Below, piece by piece: positions 17,779 to 25,913 of a DNA stretch of 64,000 nt. Made by a program: the position numbers and the translations under genes. The stretch spans positions 348,501 to 412,500 of the forward strand of contig NC_012778.1 of assembly GCF_000146185.1 (NCBI RefSeq), in the 5' to 3' direction. The notes below the pieces were generated by a model, which did not search any database, was not told the origin of the DNA, and was given only the letters and a program-made list of their open reading frames with translations. Position 1 is the first letter of the stretch. Each line of letters starts with the position of its first letter. Source of the DNA: [Eubacterium] eligens ATCC 27750. Its GTDB lineage: Bacteria > Bacillota > Clostridia > Lachnospirales > Lachnospiraceae.

Positions 17779-18528
17779 TTACCTGTTAATCTTAATATCA
17801 CCCATATTAACATCAGCGTTTATACTTTTACCGCTGCCGGCATTATTAGTATAGCTGTGAGAATAAGTAGAATCATTAACCTTAATGTCGCCTAAGTCTA
17901 CAGAGAGATTAGCACGGTATTTATCAATATCCATACCGCTTATTTTCAGTGAGCCCATATCAACGGAAAGGTTAAGAGCATCACTGCCGCAATTGGTAAG
18001 CTTAATATCGCCCATATTGTTATCAGCAGTTAAATTCTTAACGGCAGAATCAACGATCTTAAGAGAACCCATATCAACAGAGAAATCAGCAGAAGAAGCA
18101 TGTATATTGTTAACATCCATATCACCCATATTAAGGTCAGCCTGAATAGAATTAAGACAGATATTGTCAGGAATAGTAATTGTAAGTGTGCAGTCTGAGT
18201 TTTTGATATTAGTCATAAGATGTACTTTTACATGCTGTTCAATATTTAATGAAGTTCCAGAAACAGATACAGCAGGTTTAAACTTTTCAGCACCTGTATA
18301 GATAACTTCAAGCTTGCTGCCTTTCTTAATCTCAACACTGCCAAGATTCATATCAACAGATATGTCTGACACATTATCATAAATAGAAGAATTTTCAATA
18401 TATTTGCCACTGGATGCCATAGTCATGCGTGTAAAAGGAGAAATGTTAAATACATTACCAAGAACGCCAATAATTATGCATATAAGTGTAATAAAATATA
18501 TAATTGACAGATAAATTCGTTTCTTCAT
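17779..18528 (-). CDS. Membrane-anchored DUF4097-like beta-strand repeat protein
   Basis: 249 aa. A single N-terminal membrane segment (about residues 5-28) is followed by an extracytoplasmic domain of repeated short strands. The unit D(M/L)G(S/D)(L/I)K(I/V) recurs about seven times (NLGSVEI, NMGDMDV, DMGSLKI, NMGDIKL, DMGSLKI, DLGDIKV, NMGDIKI), which predicts a beta-helix-like stack. Proteins of this type sit in envelope-stress or PadR-controlled operons in Firmicutes and their biochemical role is unknown. It is the last gene of the padR operon, with 2 bases separating it from the gene upstream. Confidence 0.8.
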   Translation of the reverse strand: MKKRIYLSIIYFITLICIIIGVLGNVFNISPFTRMTMASSGKYIENSSIYDNVSDISVDMNLGSVEIKKGSKLEVIYTGAEKFKPAVSVSGTSLNIEQHVKVHLMTNIKNSDCTLTITIPDNICLNSIQADLNMGDMDVNNIHASSADFSVDMGSLKIVDSAVKNLTADNNMGDIKLTNCGSDALNLSVDMGSLKISGMDIDKYRANLSVDLGDIKVNDSTYSHSYTNNAGSGKSINADVNMGDIKINR

Positions 18529-18530
18529 AA

Positions 18531-19511
18531 TTACACCTCCCTGGAATCGTCTTTAAGTATACTCTTAAATATAGCATGTATTACAGCCGCAACAGGCCAT
18601 ATAACCCATGTTAAAGCCCATGCAAATGTGATGAAACTGACTGACAGATATATACATGTAACTGTAGGCCAGAAAACAGACATAATAGTTGTTGCAGTAT
18701 TGTTAATATATCTGACTTCTTTATTCTCCTTCTTAACATAGCTGCCTGCTACATTGTCACCATTAAGAGCAAGTAAAGTCTTACATGAAGTCTCAACCAT
18801 TGAACCGAAAACAATAAGGAATACGCCGACACTTACTATACAGATCATTGCTGCACCGCCGATATCGTCAAGTCCCTGTACTGGGATTGCATCAAAAACA
18901 GCGGCAGGGACAAAGCTAATGATACACATTATAATTCCCAGGGTGCGGCACACAATAGAAATGTTACGAAGCTGATCCTTCTTATCCTGCACATATCCGA
19001 CAGTGGCATAATCGATGATACATTCATGTTTCTTAATATAGTTGTATTTACTCATTAAAGAATTGGTTATTATAAATATGCCAACACCGCAGGCTGCTAT
19101 AATAAACAGAGCAACTGTGCCCATTGTCTCAATAAAATTATTATGAATTGCACTGCAGGCTGCCACTGGAACTACTGAGAAAATACATAAGAAAACTCCT
19201 AATGCAGTCAGAAATGCATGTCGGCTGCCGGCACTTACAAAGCTTCTGGCTTCCTCCTGTGTTAAAGTGCGTCTGTTATCAACAGGAGCAGAAGACTGTC
19301 TGTTAAGTCCGAGAGTTTCTGCGAGTTCGTCAAGATTGCCGAATTCTGAGATAACAGTACCTACAGCCTCATTCTCGCTTTTACCTTCACTGATAAGTTC
19401 ATTATATTTGTCCTCCATCATGCCCCACAGTTCATCTTTAGCCTTTAAAACTTCTGCTGTTGCGGGGAGATTGGCAAACATAGTTTCAAGATAACTTTTA
19501 ATAGTATCCAT
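18531..19511 (-). CDS. Membrane protein with PadR-associated 'permease prefix' domain
   Basis: 326 aa. The first 70 residues (MDTIKSYLETMFANLPATAE and on) form a helical domain common in proteins encoded beside PadR repressors (HAAS/permease prefix type). The rest has about six membrane segments in three pairs, with the loop KKHECIIDYATVGYVQDKKD between. It probably acts with the DUF4097-like product as an envelope-stress or membrane-remodelling unit; this is inferred from operon context. The spacing is 3 bases to padR and 2 to the next gene, so the three are one transcript. Confidence 0.75.
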   Translation of the reverse strand: MDTIKSYLETMFANLPATAEVLKAKDELWGMMEDKYNELISEGKSENEAVGTVISEFGNLDELAETLGLNRQSSAPVDNRRTLTQEEARSFVSAGSRHAFLTALGVFLCIFSVVPVAACSAIHNNFIETMGTVALFIIAACGVGIFIITNSLMSKYNYIKKHECIIDYATVGYVQDKKDQLRNISIVCRTLGIIMCIISFVPAAVFDAIPVQGLDDIGGAAMICIVSVGVFLIVFGSMVETSCKTLLALNGDNVAGSYVKKENKEVRYINNTATTIMSVFWPTVTCIYLSVSFITFAWALTWVIWPVAAVIHAIFKSILKDDSREV

Positions 19512-19514
19512 ACA

Positions 19515-19853
19515 TTAATTCTCCTTCACAATAAATTTTTCGATAACTTCTTTAGTAAGAGCCCACTCTTCACATTTTGACTGATAATACAGCCGTCCTT
19601 CGTCAGTAATCTGATAATAGGTGCGCTTTTTTCCACCATTCTCGCCTACTCCAGGGAAAGAAGTAATATATCCGTTCTTTTCCATTCGTGTAAATGCAGA
19701 GTAAAGAGTAGTTTCTTTAACAATATATTTCTCATTGGTCATGGCTTTAATCTGCTTAGAAATCTCGTAACCATAAGACGGCTTATCAAGCAGAAGATAC
19801 AGGATAATTGTATCGTTGTAGCCTCGTATAATGTCGCTGCTGATGCCAGCCAT
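19515..19853 (-). CDS. PadR family transcriptional repressor
   Basis: 112 aa, the size of the short PadR group. Winged-helix hallmarks: LLLDKPSYGYEISKQI in the first helices, ETTLYSAFTRMEKNGYI as recognition helix, then the wing GGKKRTYYQITDEG. The C-terminal helix, which serves dimerisation, is short. GGAGG precedes the ATG. It heads the operon and very likely represses it through the inverted-repeat operator at 19925-19972. Confidence 0.92.
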   Translation of the reverse strand: MAGISSDIIRGYNDTIILYLLLDKPSYGYEISKQIKAMTNEKYIVKETTLYSAFTRMEKNGYITSFPGVGENGGKKRTYYQITDEGRLYYQSKCEEWALTKEVIEKFIVKEN

Positions 19854-19924
19854 GCATACTCCTCCCTTCGAATTAATTGAAGGTGATGATTCACCTGATA
19901 ATAAATATTAAATAAATGATAATT

Positions 19925-20000
19925 ACTACGACAGGCGATACTACGACAGCCGTAGTACATCTGTCGTAGTATATATAACATGATATGCATAATATGTCAA
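19925..20000 (-). promoter_or_regulatory. PadR-operon promoter with overlapping operator
   Basis: Reading the minus strand, TTGACA (20000-19995), a 17-base spacer and TATATA (19977-19972) form a good promoter. Directly downstream, ATACTACGACAG (19938-19949) and CTGTCGTAGTAT (19961-19972) form a perfect 12-bp inverted repeat touching the -10. TACTACG/CGTAGTA (19939-19957) is nested inside it, and a third half site ACTACGACAG sits at 19925-19934. This layout is classic autorepression. Confidence 0.8.
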
Positions 20001-20015
20001 CAGGAGAATATAAAA

Positions 20016-20052
20016 ATCCCTCAAAAGCAGGTAAATAGTGCTTTTGAGGGAT
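20016..20052 (-). terminator. Terminator after the amidohydrolase gene
   Basis: A perfect 14-bp inverted repeat (ATCCCTCAAAAGCA at 20016-20029 with 20039-20052), followed on the minus strand by TTTTTA. Confidence 0.85.
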
Positions 20053-20068
20053 ATATTAAAAATGTGGA

Positions 20069-20983
20069 TTATTTGAAATATACTTTAGCTGCAGTAGCAG
20101 CCATGATATTTTCCTTGTCGGGTGTTGATATTTCATTGCTTAAGACAATGTAATCAATAAGGTGTCTGTAGCTGTCCTTGCACAGATTCATAGGCAGGTC
20201 ACTTCCCCACATAAGTCGGTCGCTTCCGACAAGTTCGATGGCGCGTTTAATATAATGGATTGCGTCAGGATAAGGGTATGTGGCGTCTTTACCCTGATTA
20301 GAAGGAAGGCTTGCAAGGTCGAATACAACATTGTCAAGCGTGAGTGCCTCCATTCCTTTAAGCCAGACATTTTCCTGAACAAGACCTCTTGGGGCAAGTA
20401 GATGGCACACAACAAACTGCGTGTCAGGGTGTCTCTTAATTGCGCGGGCGAGGGCTTCCGGCTGCCAGCACTCGGCAGGGTAGCGTCCAATATCGAACAC
20501 AACAGTATTATTATGCATTTCAGCATATGACAGCATTTCCTCAATAACATCACCATCAAGGGGAATAGTAGGATGGTAACTCATAAGACCGCTTCCGGTA
20601 CTTACTTCGAATTTTACAATCTTAATTCCGAGGTCTTCAAACAAATGCTTCCGTATAGAATCAACATTTCTGCAGAATGGGTCATAAGTGGCTGCTGCAG
20701 CAAGACGGTCAGGATATTTCTTTGCAGCCTCATAAGTGTAGAGATTCTGCGGTCCTAAGAAATTGCCCTGAAGCATAACAGCCTTGGAAACACCAGCTTC
20801 ATCCATAACCTTAAGAACCGCTTCCGGAGTTACATCATATTCACCGAGACACTCTGGTATCATCTGGAATATAGTTCCATCAGCGTAGCTTGCGTAACCT
20901 CCGCCTATAGCCTGCATTTCTCCGCTGTTTCCAAATCCATTGATGCAGCGGCATATATGAATGTGTGAGTCAATTATGTTCAT
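20069..20983 (-). CDS. Amidohydrolase family protein (TIM-barrel metal hydrolase/decarboxylase type)
   Basis: 304 aa. The N-terminus NIIDSHIHICR carries the HxH metal motif; later segments VVCHLLAPRG and RLMWGSDLPMN supply further metal ligands and the conserved Asp, as in the amidohydrolase-2 family. That family includes lactone hydrolases and decarboxylases; the substrate is unknown. The start is fixed at 20983 by AAGGAGG upstream; a 90-residue upstream extension in the same frame lies inside sstT antiparallel to nothing else and has no ribosome site. It starts 26 bases after the sstT stop and is probably co-transcribed, linking it loosely to amino-acid or hydroxy-acid uptake. Confidence 0.8.
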   Translation of the reverse strand: MNIIDSHIHICRCINGFGNSGEMQAIGGGYASYADGTIFQMIPECLGEYDVTPEAVLKVMDEAGVSKAVMLQGNFLGPQNLYTYEAAKKYPDRLAAAATYDPFCRNVDSIRKHLFEDLGIKIVKFEVSTGSGLMSYHPTIPLDGDVIEEMLSYAEMHNNTVVFDIGRYPAECWQPEALARAIKRHPDTQFVVCHLLAPRGLVQENVWLKGMEALTLDNVVFDLASLPSNQGKDATYPYPDAIHYIKRAIELVGSDRLMWGSDLPMNLCKDSYRHLIDYIVLSNEISTPDKENIMAATAAKVYFK

Positions 20984-21008
20984 AGTTAAGCCTCCTTGTT
21001 GCCGGATG

Positions 21009-22232
21009 TTAATATGTAATCTCCCTGCCTTCTTTTCTCCACTGTCTGAATTCAGCAGAAGCAGAAAGTAAAAGGTCAGATGATGAGTTAAGTGCAGTTT
21101 CAACAGAATCCTGAATAACACCGATGATGAAGCCAATTCCGACAACCTGCATTGCAACATCATTAGGAATACCAAATAATGAGCATGCCATAGGTATAAG
21201 CAGGAGTGAACCACCGGCAACACCAGAAGCACCACAGGCAGAAAGCGCTGCAAGAATACTTAAAAGAATTGCGCTTGGAATATCAACAGTAATACCTAAA
21301 GTATTGGCTGCGGCAAGTGTCATAACAGTGATAGTTATTGCAGCACCATCCATGTTAATAGTTGCACCGAGCGGAATAGTTACAGAGTAAGTATCCCTGT
21401 CGAGTCCCATATCCTCACATTCCTTCATATTAATAGGAATATTGGCAGCGGAGCTTCTTGTGAAAAATGCAGTGAGTGCGCTCTTTTTTAAACATCTGAA
21501 TACAAGTGGATAGGGATTCTTGTGTGTACACCAGAAAACAAGAATCGGGTTGGTAACGAAATAGATAAAAAGCATAGTACCAACGAGAAGCATAAGAAGC
21601 TTTCCATATTCCTTAAATACTGACATACCATTGTTTGACACAGTATCAAATACAAGTCCCATAATACCAAATGGAGCAAAATTAATAATCCAGGTAACAA
21701 CCTTGGAAAGACCATTAGAGATATCTACAAGCATATCTTTAGTAGATTCCTTGGCATGTCTACATGCAATACCGATAACAACAGCCCATGCAAGAATACC
21801 TACATAGTTAGCTTTAGTAAGAGAAGTAATAGGATTCTCAACAATATTCATGAGCAGGGAGTTAAATACATCACCAATACTTCCCGGTGATGACATTTCT
21901 TCAAAGCCCTCTGTCAGAGTGAGTGTAACCGGAAATAATTTGCTTGTAAATACTGCGATTACAGAGGCAAGAATAGTACTGAACATGTACAGAATAATTA
22001 CGGTTTTAATAACGCCGCCATGACTTTTTCCTGAATGACATAAAGAACTTATGACAAGCACGAAAACAAGAAGCGGTGCGATAGCCTTAAGTGCGCCAAC
22101 GAAAACGCTTCCGAAAAGAGCAATGCCGGAAGCCTTTGGAACGAGCAGGCCAAGAATAATACCAAGTGCCAGTCCTCCAATAATTCTTTTAATGAGACTA
22201 ATACTAATCCATTTGTCTAATAATTTTTTCAT
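21009..22232 (-). CDS. sstT: Serine/threonine:sodium symporter
   Basis: 407-aa membrane transporter of the dicarboxylate/amino-acid:cation symporter family, with 8 or more hydrophobic helices. The N-terminal WISISLIKRIIGGLALGI and AIAPLLVFVLVISSL and the C-terminal ETALNSSSDLLLSASAEF match SstT. The substrate-binding region SAANIPINMKECE and TIPLGATINMDGAAITI is typical. It imports serine and threonine with sodium. It is transcribed from a promoter overlapping that of the divergent permease gene, and precedes the amidohydrolase. Confidence 0.93.
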   Translation of the reverse strand: MKKLLDKWISISLIKRIIGGLALGIILGLLVPKASGIALFGSVFVGALKAIAPLLVFVLVISSLCHSGKSHGGVIKTVIILYMFSTILASVIAVFTSKLFPVTLTLTEGFEEMSSPGSIGDVFNSLLMNIVENPITSLTKANYVGILAWAVVIGIACRHAKESTKDMLVDISNGLSKVVTWIINFAPFGIMGLVFDTVSNNGMSVFKEYGKLLMLLVGTMLFIYFVTNPILVFWCTHKNPYPLVFRCLKKSALTAFFTRSSAANIPINMKECEDMGLDRDTYSVTIPLGATINMDGAAITITVMTLAAANTLGITVDIPSAILLSILAALSACGASGVAGGSLLLIPMACSLFGIPNDVAMQVVGIGFIIGVIQDSVETALNSSSDLLLSASAEFRQWRKEGREITY

Positions 22233-22265
22233 ATCTAACAGATTCTCCTATGCAAAACTTTTTCT

Positions 22266-22294
22266 ATTATAAACTTACAGAATTTATTTGACAA
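22266..22294 (-). promoter_or_regulatory. sstT promoter
   Basis: On the minus strand, TTGTCA (22294-22289), a 17-base spacer, TATAAT (22271-22266). Its -35 occupies the same bases as the -35 of the divergent + strand promoter. Confidence 0.75.
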
Positions 22295-22316
22295 CTAATA
22301 CTGTAAAGGATAAAAA
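22288..22316 (+). promoter_or_regulatory. Divergent promoter for the SLC13/ArsB-type permease
   Basis: TTGACA (22288-22293), a 17-base spacer, TAAAAA (22311-22316). The -35 overlaps that of sstT, so the two promoters should compete for polymerase. Confidence 0.6.
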
Positions 22317-22364
22317 ATATATTGTAAAATATAAAGCAATTACTATATTAAGAGAGAAAATGTC

Positions 22365-23483
22365 ATGGAGAGAATCTATAATTATTTAAAGAAAGATGCA
22401 GTACTTACAATAAGCTGGGTGCTTGCAATCGTTTCAATGTTTTTTATAAAACCAGACAAAGCATATGCCGGTTACATAGACTGGCGTTCACTTGGAATAT
22501 TGTGGAGTTTGATGATAATAACGAAAGGCTATATGCAGAACGGCATTTTTGAAAAAATCGGACATGCCCTTCTTACAAGAACACGAAAAATGTGGCAGCT
22601 TATTGCAGTTCTTGTAGGACTGAATTTCTTTAGCAGCATGATTATAACAAATGATGTGTCGCTTATAACATTTGTCCCATTTGCAATAATGATGCTTAAG
22701 CAGTGTGGCAGGCAGGAGCTTATGATACCAGTAGTTGTATTGCAGACGATAGCTGCGAATCTTGGAAGTATGCTGACACCGATTGGTAATCCGCAGAATC
22801 TGTATCTGTATGGGCTGGCTGGAACAGGAATCGGAGAATTCATAATGTGGCTGCTGCCATACACAATAGTTTCAGCCCTGCTTCTGGTTATATCAATTCT
22901 TCTTATAAAGAATAAGAACGAAATAATATGTATAGAAGATACAGACAGCGAAGCTGCACATAATACATCAGTGCCACGAGTCATGGCCTACAGTGTATTA
23001 TTTATTCTTGCACTTTTAGTTGTCGCAAGAGTGCTGACATGGTATATACTTGCAGCAGCCGTTCTCATAACGGTATTACTGCTGGAGAAAAATGTGCTTG
23101 CGAAGGCAGATTATGCACTGCTATTAACATTTATCGGATTCTTCATATTCACAGGCAATATGGGAAGGGTTGAACCTGTGGCACATTTTCTTGCAGGAAT
23201 CGTGAATGGCCGGGAGCTGGAAGCCGGAATAATAACAAGCCAGTGCATAAGCAATGTTCCGGCGGCACTGTTATTATCAGAATTTACAGACAATATAAAG
23301 AACCTCGCAATAGGGGTGAACATCGGAGGTCTTGGTACGCTTATAGCGTCAATGGCGAGCCTCATATCGTACAAGCTGTATGCCAATGAAGTGCCAGAGA
23401 AAAAGGGAAAATATTTTGCCGTATTTACAGTTTACAATATAATATTTCTAGTGGTGCTGTATGTGTTTACGAAATTGATATAA
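22365..23483 (+). CDS. SLC13/ArsB superfamily (ion transporter) membrane permease
   Basis: 372 aa with about ten membrane helices. The motif LTPIGNPQNLYLYG and the earlier FSSMIITNDVSLITFVPFA are hallmarks of the ion-transporter superfamily that contains ArsB, NhaD and the SLC13 carboxylate carriers (a helix-turn with the conserved Gly-Asn-Pro). A second such element is QCISNVPAALLLSEFT. The substrate is not clear: arsenite, citrate, sulfate and sodium members share these motifs. There is no arsenical-resistance partner nearby. The ribosome site is weak (AGAGAG). It is divergent from sstT. Confidence 0.8.
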   Translation: MERIYNYLKKDAVLTISWVLAIVSMFFIKPDKAYAGYIDWRSLGILWSLMIITKGYMQNGIFEKIGHALLTRTRKMWQLIAVLVGLNFFSSMIITNDVSLITFVPFAIMMLKQCGRQELMIPVVVLQTIAANLGSMLTPIGNPQNLYLYGLAGTGIGEFIMWLLPYTIVSALLLVISILLIKNKNEIICIEDTDSEAAHNTSVPRVMAYSVLFILALLVVARVLTWYILAAAVLITVLLLEKNVLAKADYALLLTFIGFFIFTGNMGRVEPVAHFLAGIVNGRELEAGIITSQCISNVPAALLLSEFTDNIKNLAIGVNIGGLGTLIASMASLISYKLYANEVPEKKGKYFAVFTVYNIIFLVVLYVFTKLI

Positions 23484-23520
23484 CATATGGAAAATCTTAC
23501 ATAAAACAGGAGGGGAAGAA

Positions 23521-25083
23521 ATGTATGGATGTCCAGGTTGTGGAGCCGAGTTAAAATACGATATAAAAACAGGTAAATTGCGGTGTTCACGATGCGGTAA
23601 TAAATATGATGTACAGGCAATAAAAAAGGACAAAGATGCTGAAAGTTCTCTATATGAAATAAATGAATATGTATGTCCGTCCTGTGGCGGAAGAATATAT
23701 ACGGCAGATAATACAATAGCGGGATTTTGCAGCTATTGTGGTGCATCTGCAATTTTACAGCAGAGAACGGAAACAATAGATGCGCCGAAATCAATAGTCC
23801 CTTTTAAAGTTGAAAAGCGTGTATGTAAGACAAAATTCAAGAATTTTGCAAAAAAGAATATGTATGTACCTGATGAATATAAGACAGCGGACGGAATCAA
23901 TGAATTCAGAGGAATATATCTGCCATATCATAGTTATGATGCGGAGGTTGCCGGTGTTTATGATGCATATGGCAGTACAGAGACAACCAAAAAGAAAAAG
24001 AAGAAAATATATACAACAAAAAAATACTGGAAAATACACGCGCCAGTTCATGGTTATGTAAAAGGTATTACACATGATGCCTCGGGATTATTCCGGGATG
24101 ATTTAAGCGAGGCGGTAAATGATGCAACTGATTCAAAGGCAGTAGTGGATTTCAGACCAGGTTATCTGTGCGGATTTTACGCAGATATGTCGGATGTGCC
24201 AGCTTCAGAATATGAGAATTATGCATATGTCAATTCGAAAGAATACATAAATAATCAGATTAAATGCAAAGTCGGAAGCAACATGTACATAAATAAGACA
24301 GAACAGGAGCCACAGATTAAGATATCCTGTAAAGAGGACATTTTAAAACCGGTATGGTTTATGTCTTATCAGAACAGAAACAGGGTAGCATATGCTGTTA
24401 TTAATGGACATACAGGGAAAATGAATTGTGATCTGCCGGTAGATTTAAAGAAGTTTTTTGGTGTGTCAGCAATCATATCAGCCATTTTATTTATAATTCT
24501 TATGTGCTTTCAGAGTGTCATGTTTACAGCAAAGACAATGATAGGAATAGCAGCAGTATTTAATCTTATAGCAGGTTTATTTTACGATGCCAACATAAGA
24601 AAAATGTATGACAGGGAAATAAAAAGAACTTATAAATTGAAAAAATCGGACATATCAAAATTAGTTGCAATTACAGTTGGAGCATTTATGCTCATGTACT
24701 TTATTATAAGTTTTGTCATAACAATTAATTCCGAATACAGGGAAAGCAGCAAATGGGTTAAAGCTGTAATATGTGCAGTAACATTTGTAATGCAGGTGAT
24801 TATGATTATTAAGAACTATCATAAATATGAGGCACTTAAGAAGAATAATACAGTGCCATCACCGGTTTTTGTGCTTTCAGTTATAATTAACATAATCATT
24901 ATGGCAGTCGCAGTTATTAATCCTGTGCATGATATATGGTATTATGTCGCGACAGCCATGGCATTGGCATCAGAAGTAATTGTGGTGATTGGAATTATAA
25001 GAGATTATAATTACAGCTGTACAAGACCATTGCCGCAGTTTAAAGAATACAAAGGAGGACAGGAAAACATTGAGATATCTTAA
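23521..25083 (+). CDS. Zinc-ribbon membrane protein, function unknown
   Basis: 520 aa. Two zinc ribbons at the N-terminus: CPGCGAELKYD...CSRCG (residues about 4-27) and CPSCGGR...CSYCG (about 53-78). A cytoplasmic middle region of about 220 residues contains a Lys-rich stretch (TTKKKKKKIYTT). The last 200 residues have about six membrane helices. The layout is common in Clostridia, but I know of no assigned function. AGGAGGGG precedes the ATG. It overlaps the next gene by 14 bases, which implies linked expression with the TPM-domain protein. Confidence 0.75.
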   Translation: MYGCPGCGAELKYDIKTGKLRCSRCGNKYDVQAIKKDKDAESSLYEINEYVCPSCGGRIYTADNTIAGFCSYCGASAILQQRTETIDAPKSIVPFKVEKRVCKTKFKNFAKKNMYVPDEYKTADGINEFRGIYLPYHSYDAEVAGVYDAYGSTETTKKKKKKIYTTKKYWKIHAPVHGYVKGITHDASGLFRDDLSEAVNDATDSKAVVDFRPGYLCGFYADMSDVPASEYENYAYVNSKEYINNQIKCKVGSNMYINKTEQEPQIKISCKEDILKPVWFMSYQNRNRVAYAVINGHTGKMNCDLPVDLKKFFGVSAIISAILFIILMCFQSVMFTAKTMIGIAAVFNLIAGLFYDANIRKMYDREIKRTYKLKKSDISKLVAITVGAFMLMYFIISFVITINSEYRESSKWVKAVICAVTFVMQVIMIIKNYHKYEALKKNNTVPSPVFVLSVIINIIIMAVAVINPVHDIWYYVATAMALASEVIVVIGIIRDYNYSCTRPLPQFKEYKGGQENIEIS

Positions 25084-25882
25084 AAAATTTCTGACAGTAA
25101 TTATAATTTTCTGTTCCTTTATTATATGCGGCATATCTGGCACACAGCAGGTAAGCGCCAGTGAAAGTGGTAAAACTGACACCAGTTATACAATAATATA
25201 TGATGATAGTGCTTATCTGATAAAAGATACTGATAAGCCGCAGTTGTATGATGTTATGGAAAGCATATCCAAGGATACAAATGTTATATTTTATACAACA
25301 GATTCAACAGAATATGGAAGGAACACAGCTGATATCTGTCAGAATTATTGTGCAGAACATTTTGGCAGTTCAAAGACTGCACCAGTAATAATGTTTACAA
25401 TAGACATGTATAACAGAGAAATATATATGTACTGTACAGGTAGTACGCGTAAAATAATCCGGAATGCAGAAGCTAATTCAATAACAGATAATGTCTATAA
25501 AAGTGCTACAGCAGGAGATTATGGCAAATGCGCAATAAATGCATTTACACAGGCAGAAAATTGCCTTGCAGGTGGTAAAGTCAAAAGACCAATGCAGATT
25601 ATTAATAATGTGTTACTGGCTATGCTGCTCGGAGTAACTGCTAATTTTACAGTTCTTAAAATATCAAGAGCAAGCAGAAAATCAGCAGATAGATGTGGAG
25701 AAATGGTTGGAATAGCAAACAATTCATTTGTTAGTGTAAAGGTCAGCAAGGAACTGATAAAGGAACATACTACGGTAAGGAGGGAGTCATCTGATTACAG
25801 TGGTGGCTCTGGCGATTATTCGGGTTCTGGAGGGGGTTCGTCTGACGGAGGTGGAAGTTCCGGCGGAGGACATAGCTTTTAA
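25070..25882 (+). CDS. TPM-domain membrane protein with Gly/Ser-rich tail
   Basis: 270 aa. The start is TTG at 25070, chosen because AAGGAGG lies 11 bases upstream and the signal peptide begins there; no ATG fits. After the signal sequence (about residues 1-30) a TPM (phosphatase-like, YgcG) domain covers about 35-165. A membrane helix lies near 178-200, and the cytoplasmic end is SGGGSSDGGGSSGGGHSF, the tail usual for this family. The domain has been linked to photosystem repair in plants; the bacterial role is unclear. It is encoded between a zinc-ribbon membrane protein and an AAA ATPase. Confidence 0.82.
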   Translation: MRYLKKFLTVIIIFCSFIICGISGTQQVSASESGKTDTSYTIIYDDSAYLIKDTDKPQLYDVMESISKDTNVIFYTTDSTEYGRNTADICQNYCAEHFGSSKTAPVIMFTIDMYNREIYMYCTGSTRKIIRNAEANSITDNVYKSATAGDYGKCAINAFTQAENCLAGGKVKRPMQIINNVLLAMLLGVTANFTVLKISRASRKSADRCGEMVGIANNSFVSVKVSKELIKEHTTVRRESSDYSGGSGDYSGSGGGSSDGGGSSGGGHSF

Positions 25883-25913
25883 ATGACTCTATAAAAATAA
25901 TGGGGAGATAAAT

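Noticed and set aside
20984..21253. N-terminal extension of the amidohydrolase into sstT
   Set aside because: It overlaps sstT in another frame and has no ribosome site; AAGGAGG marks the start at 20983.
22365..23483. Arsenite efflux pump
   Set aside because: The superfamily motif is shared with citrate, sulfate and sodium carriers and no ars genes are nearby.
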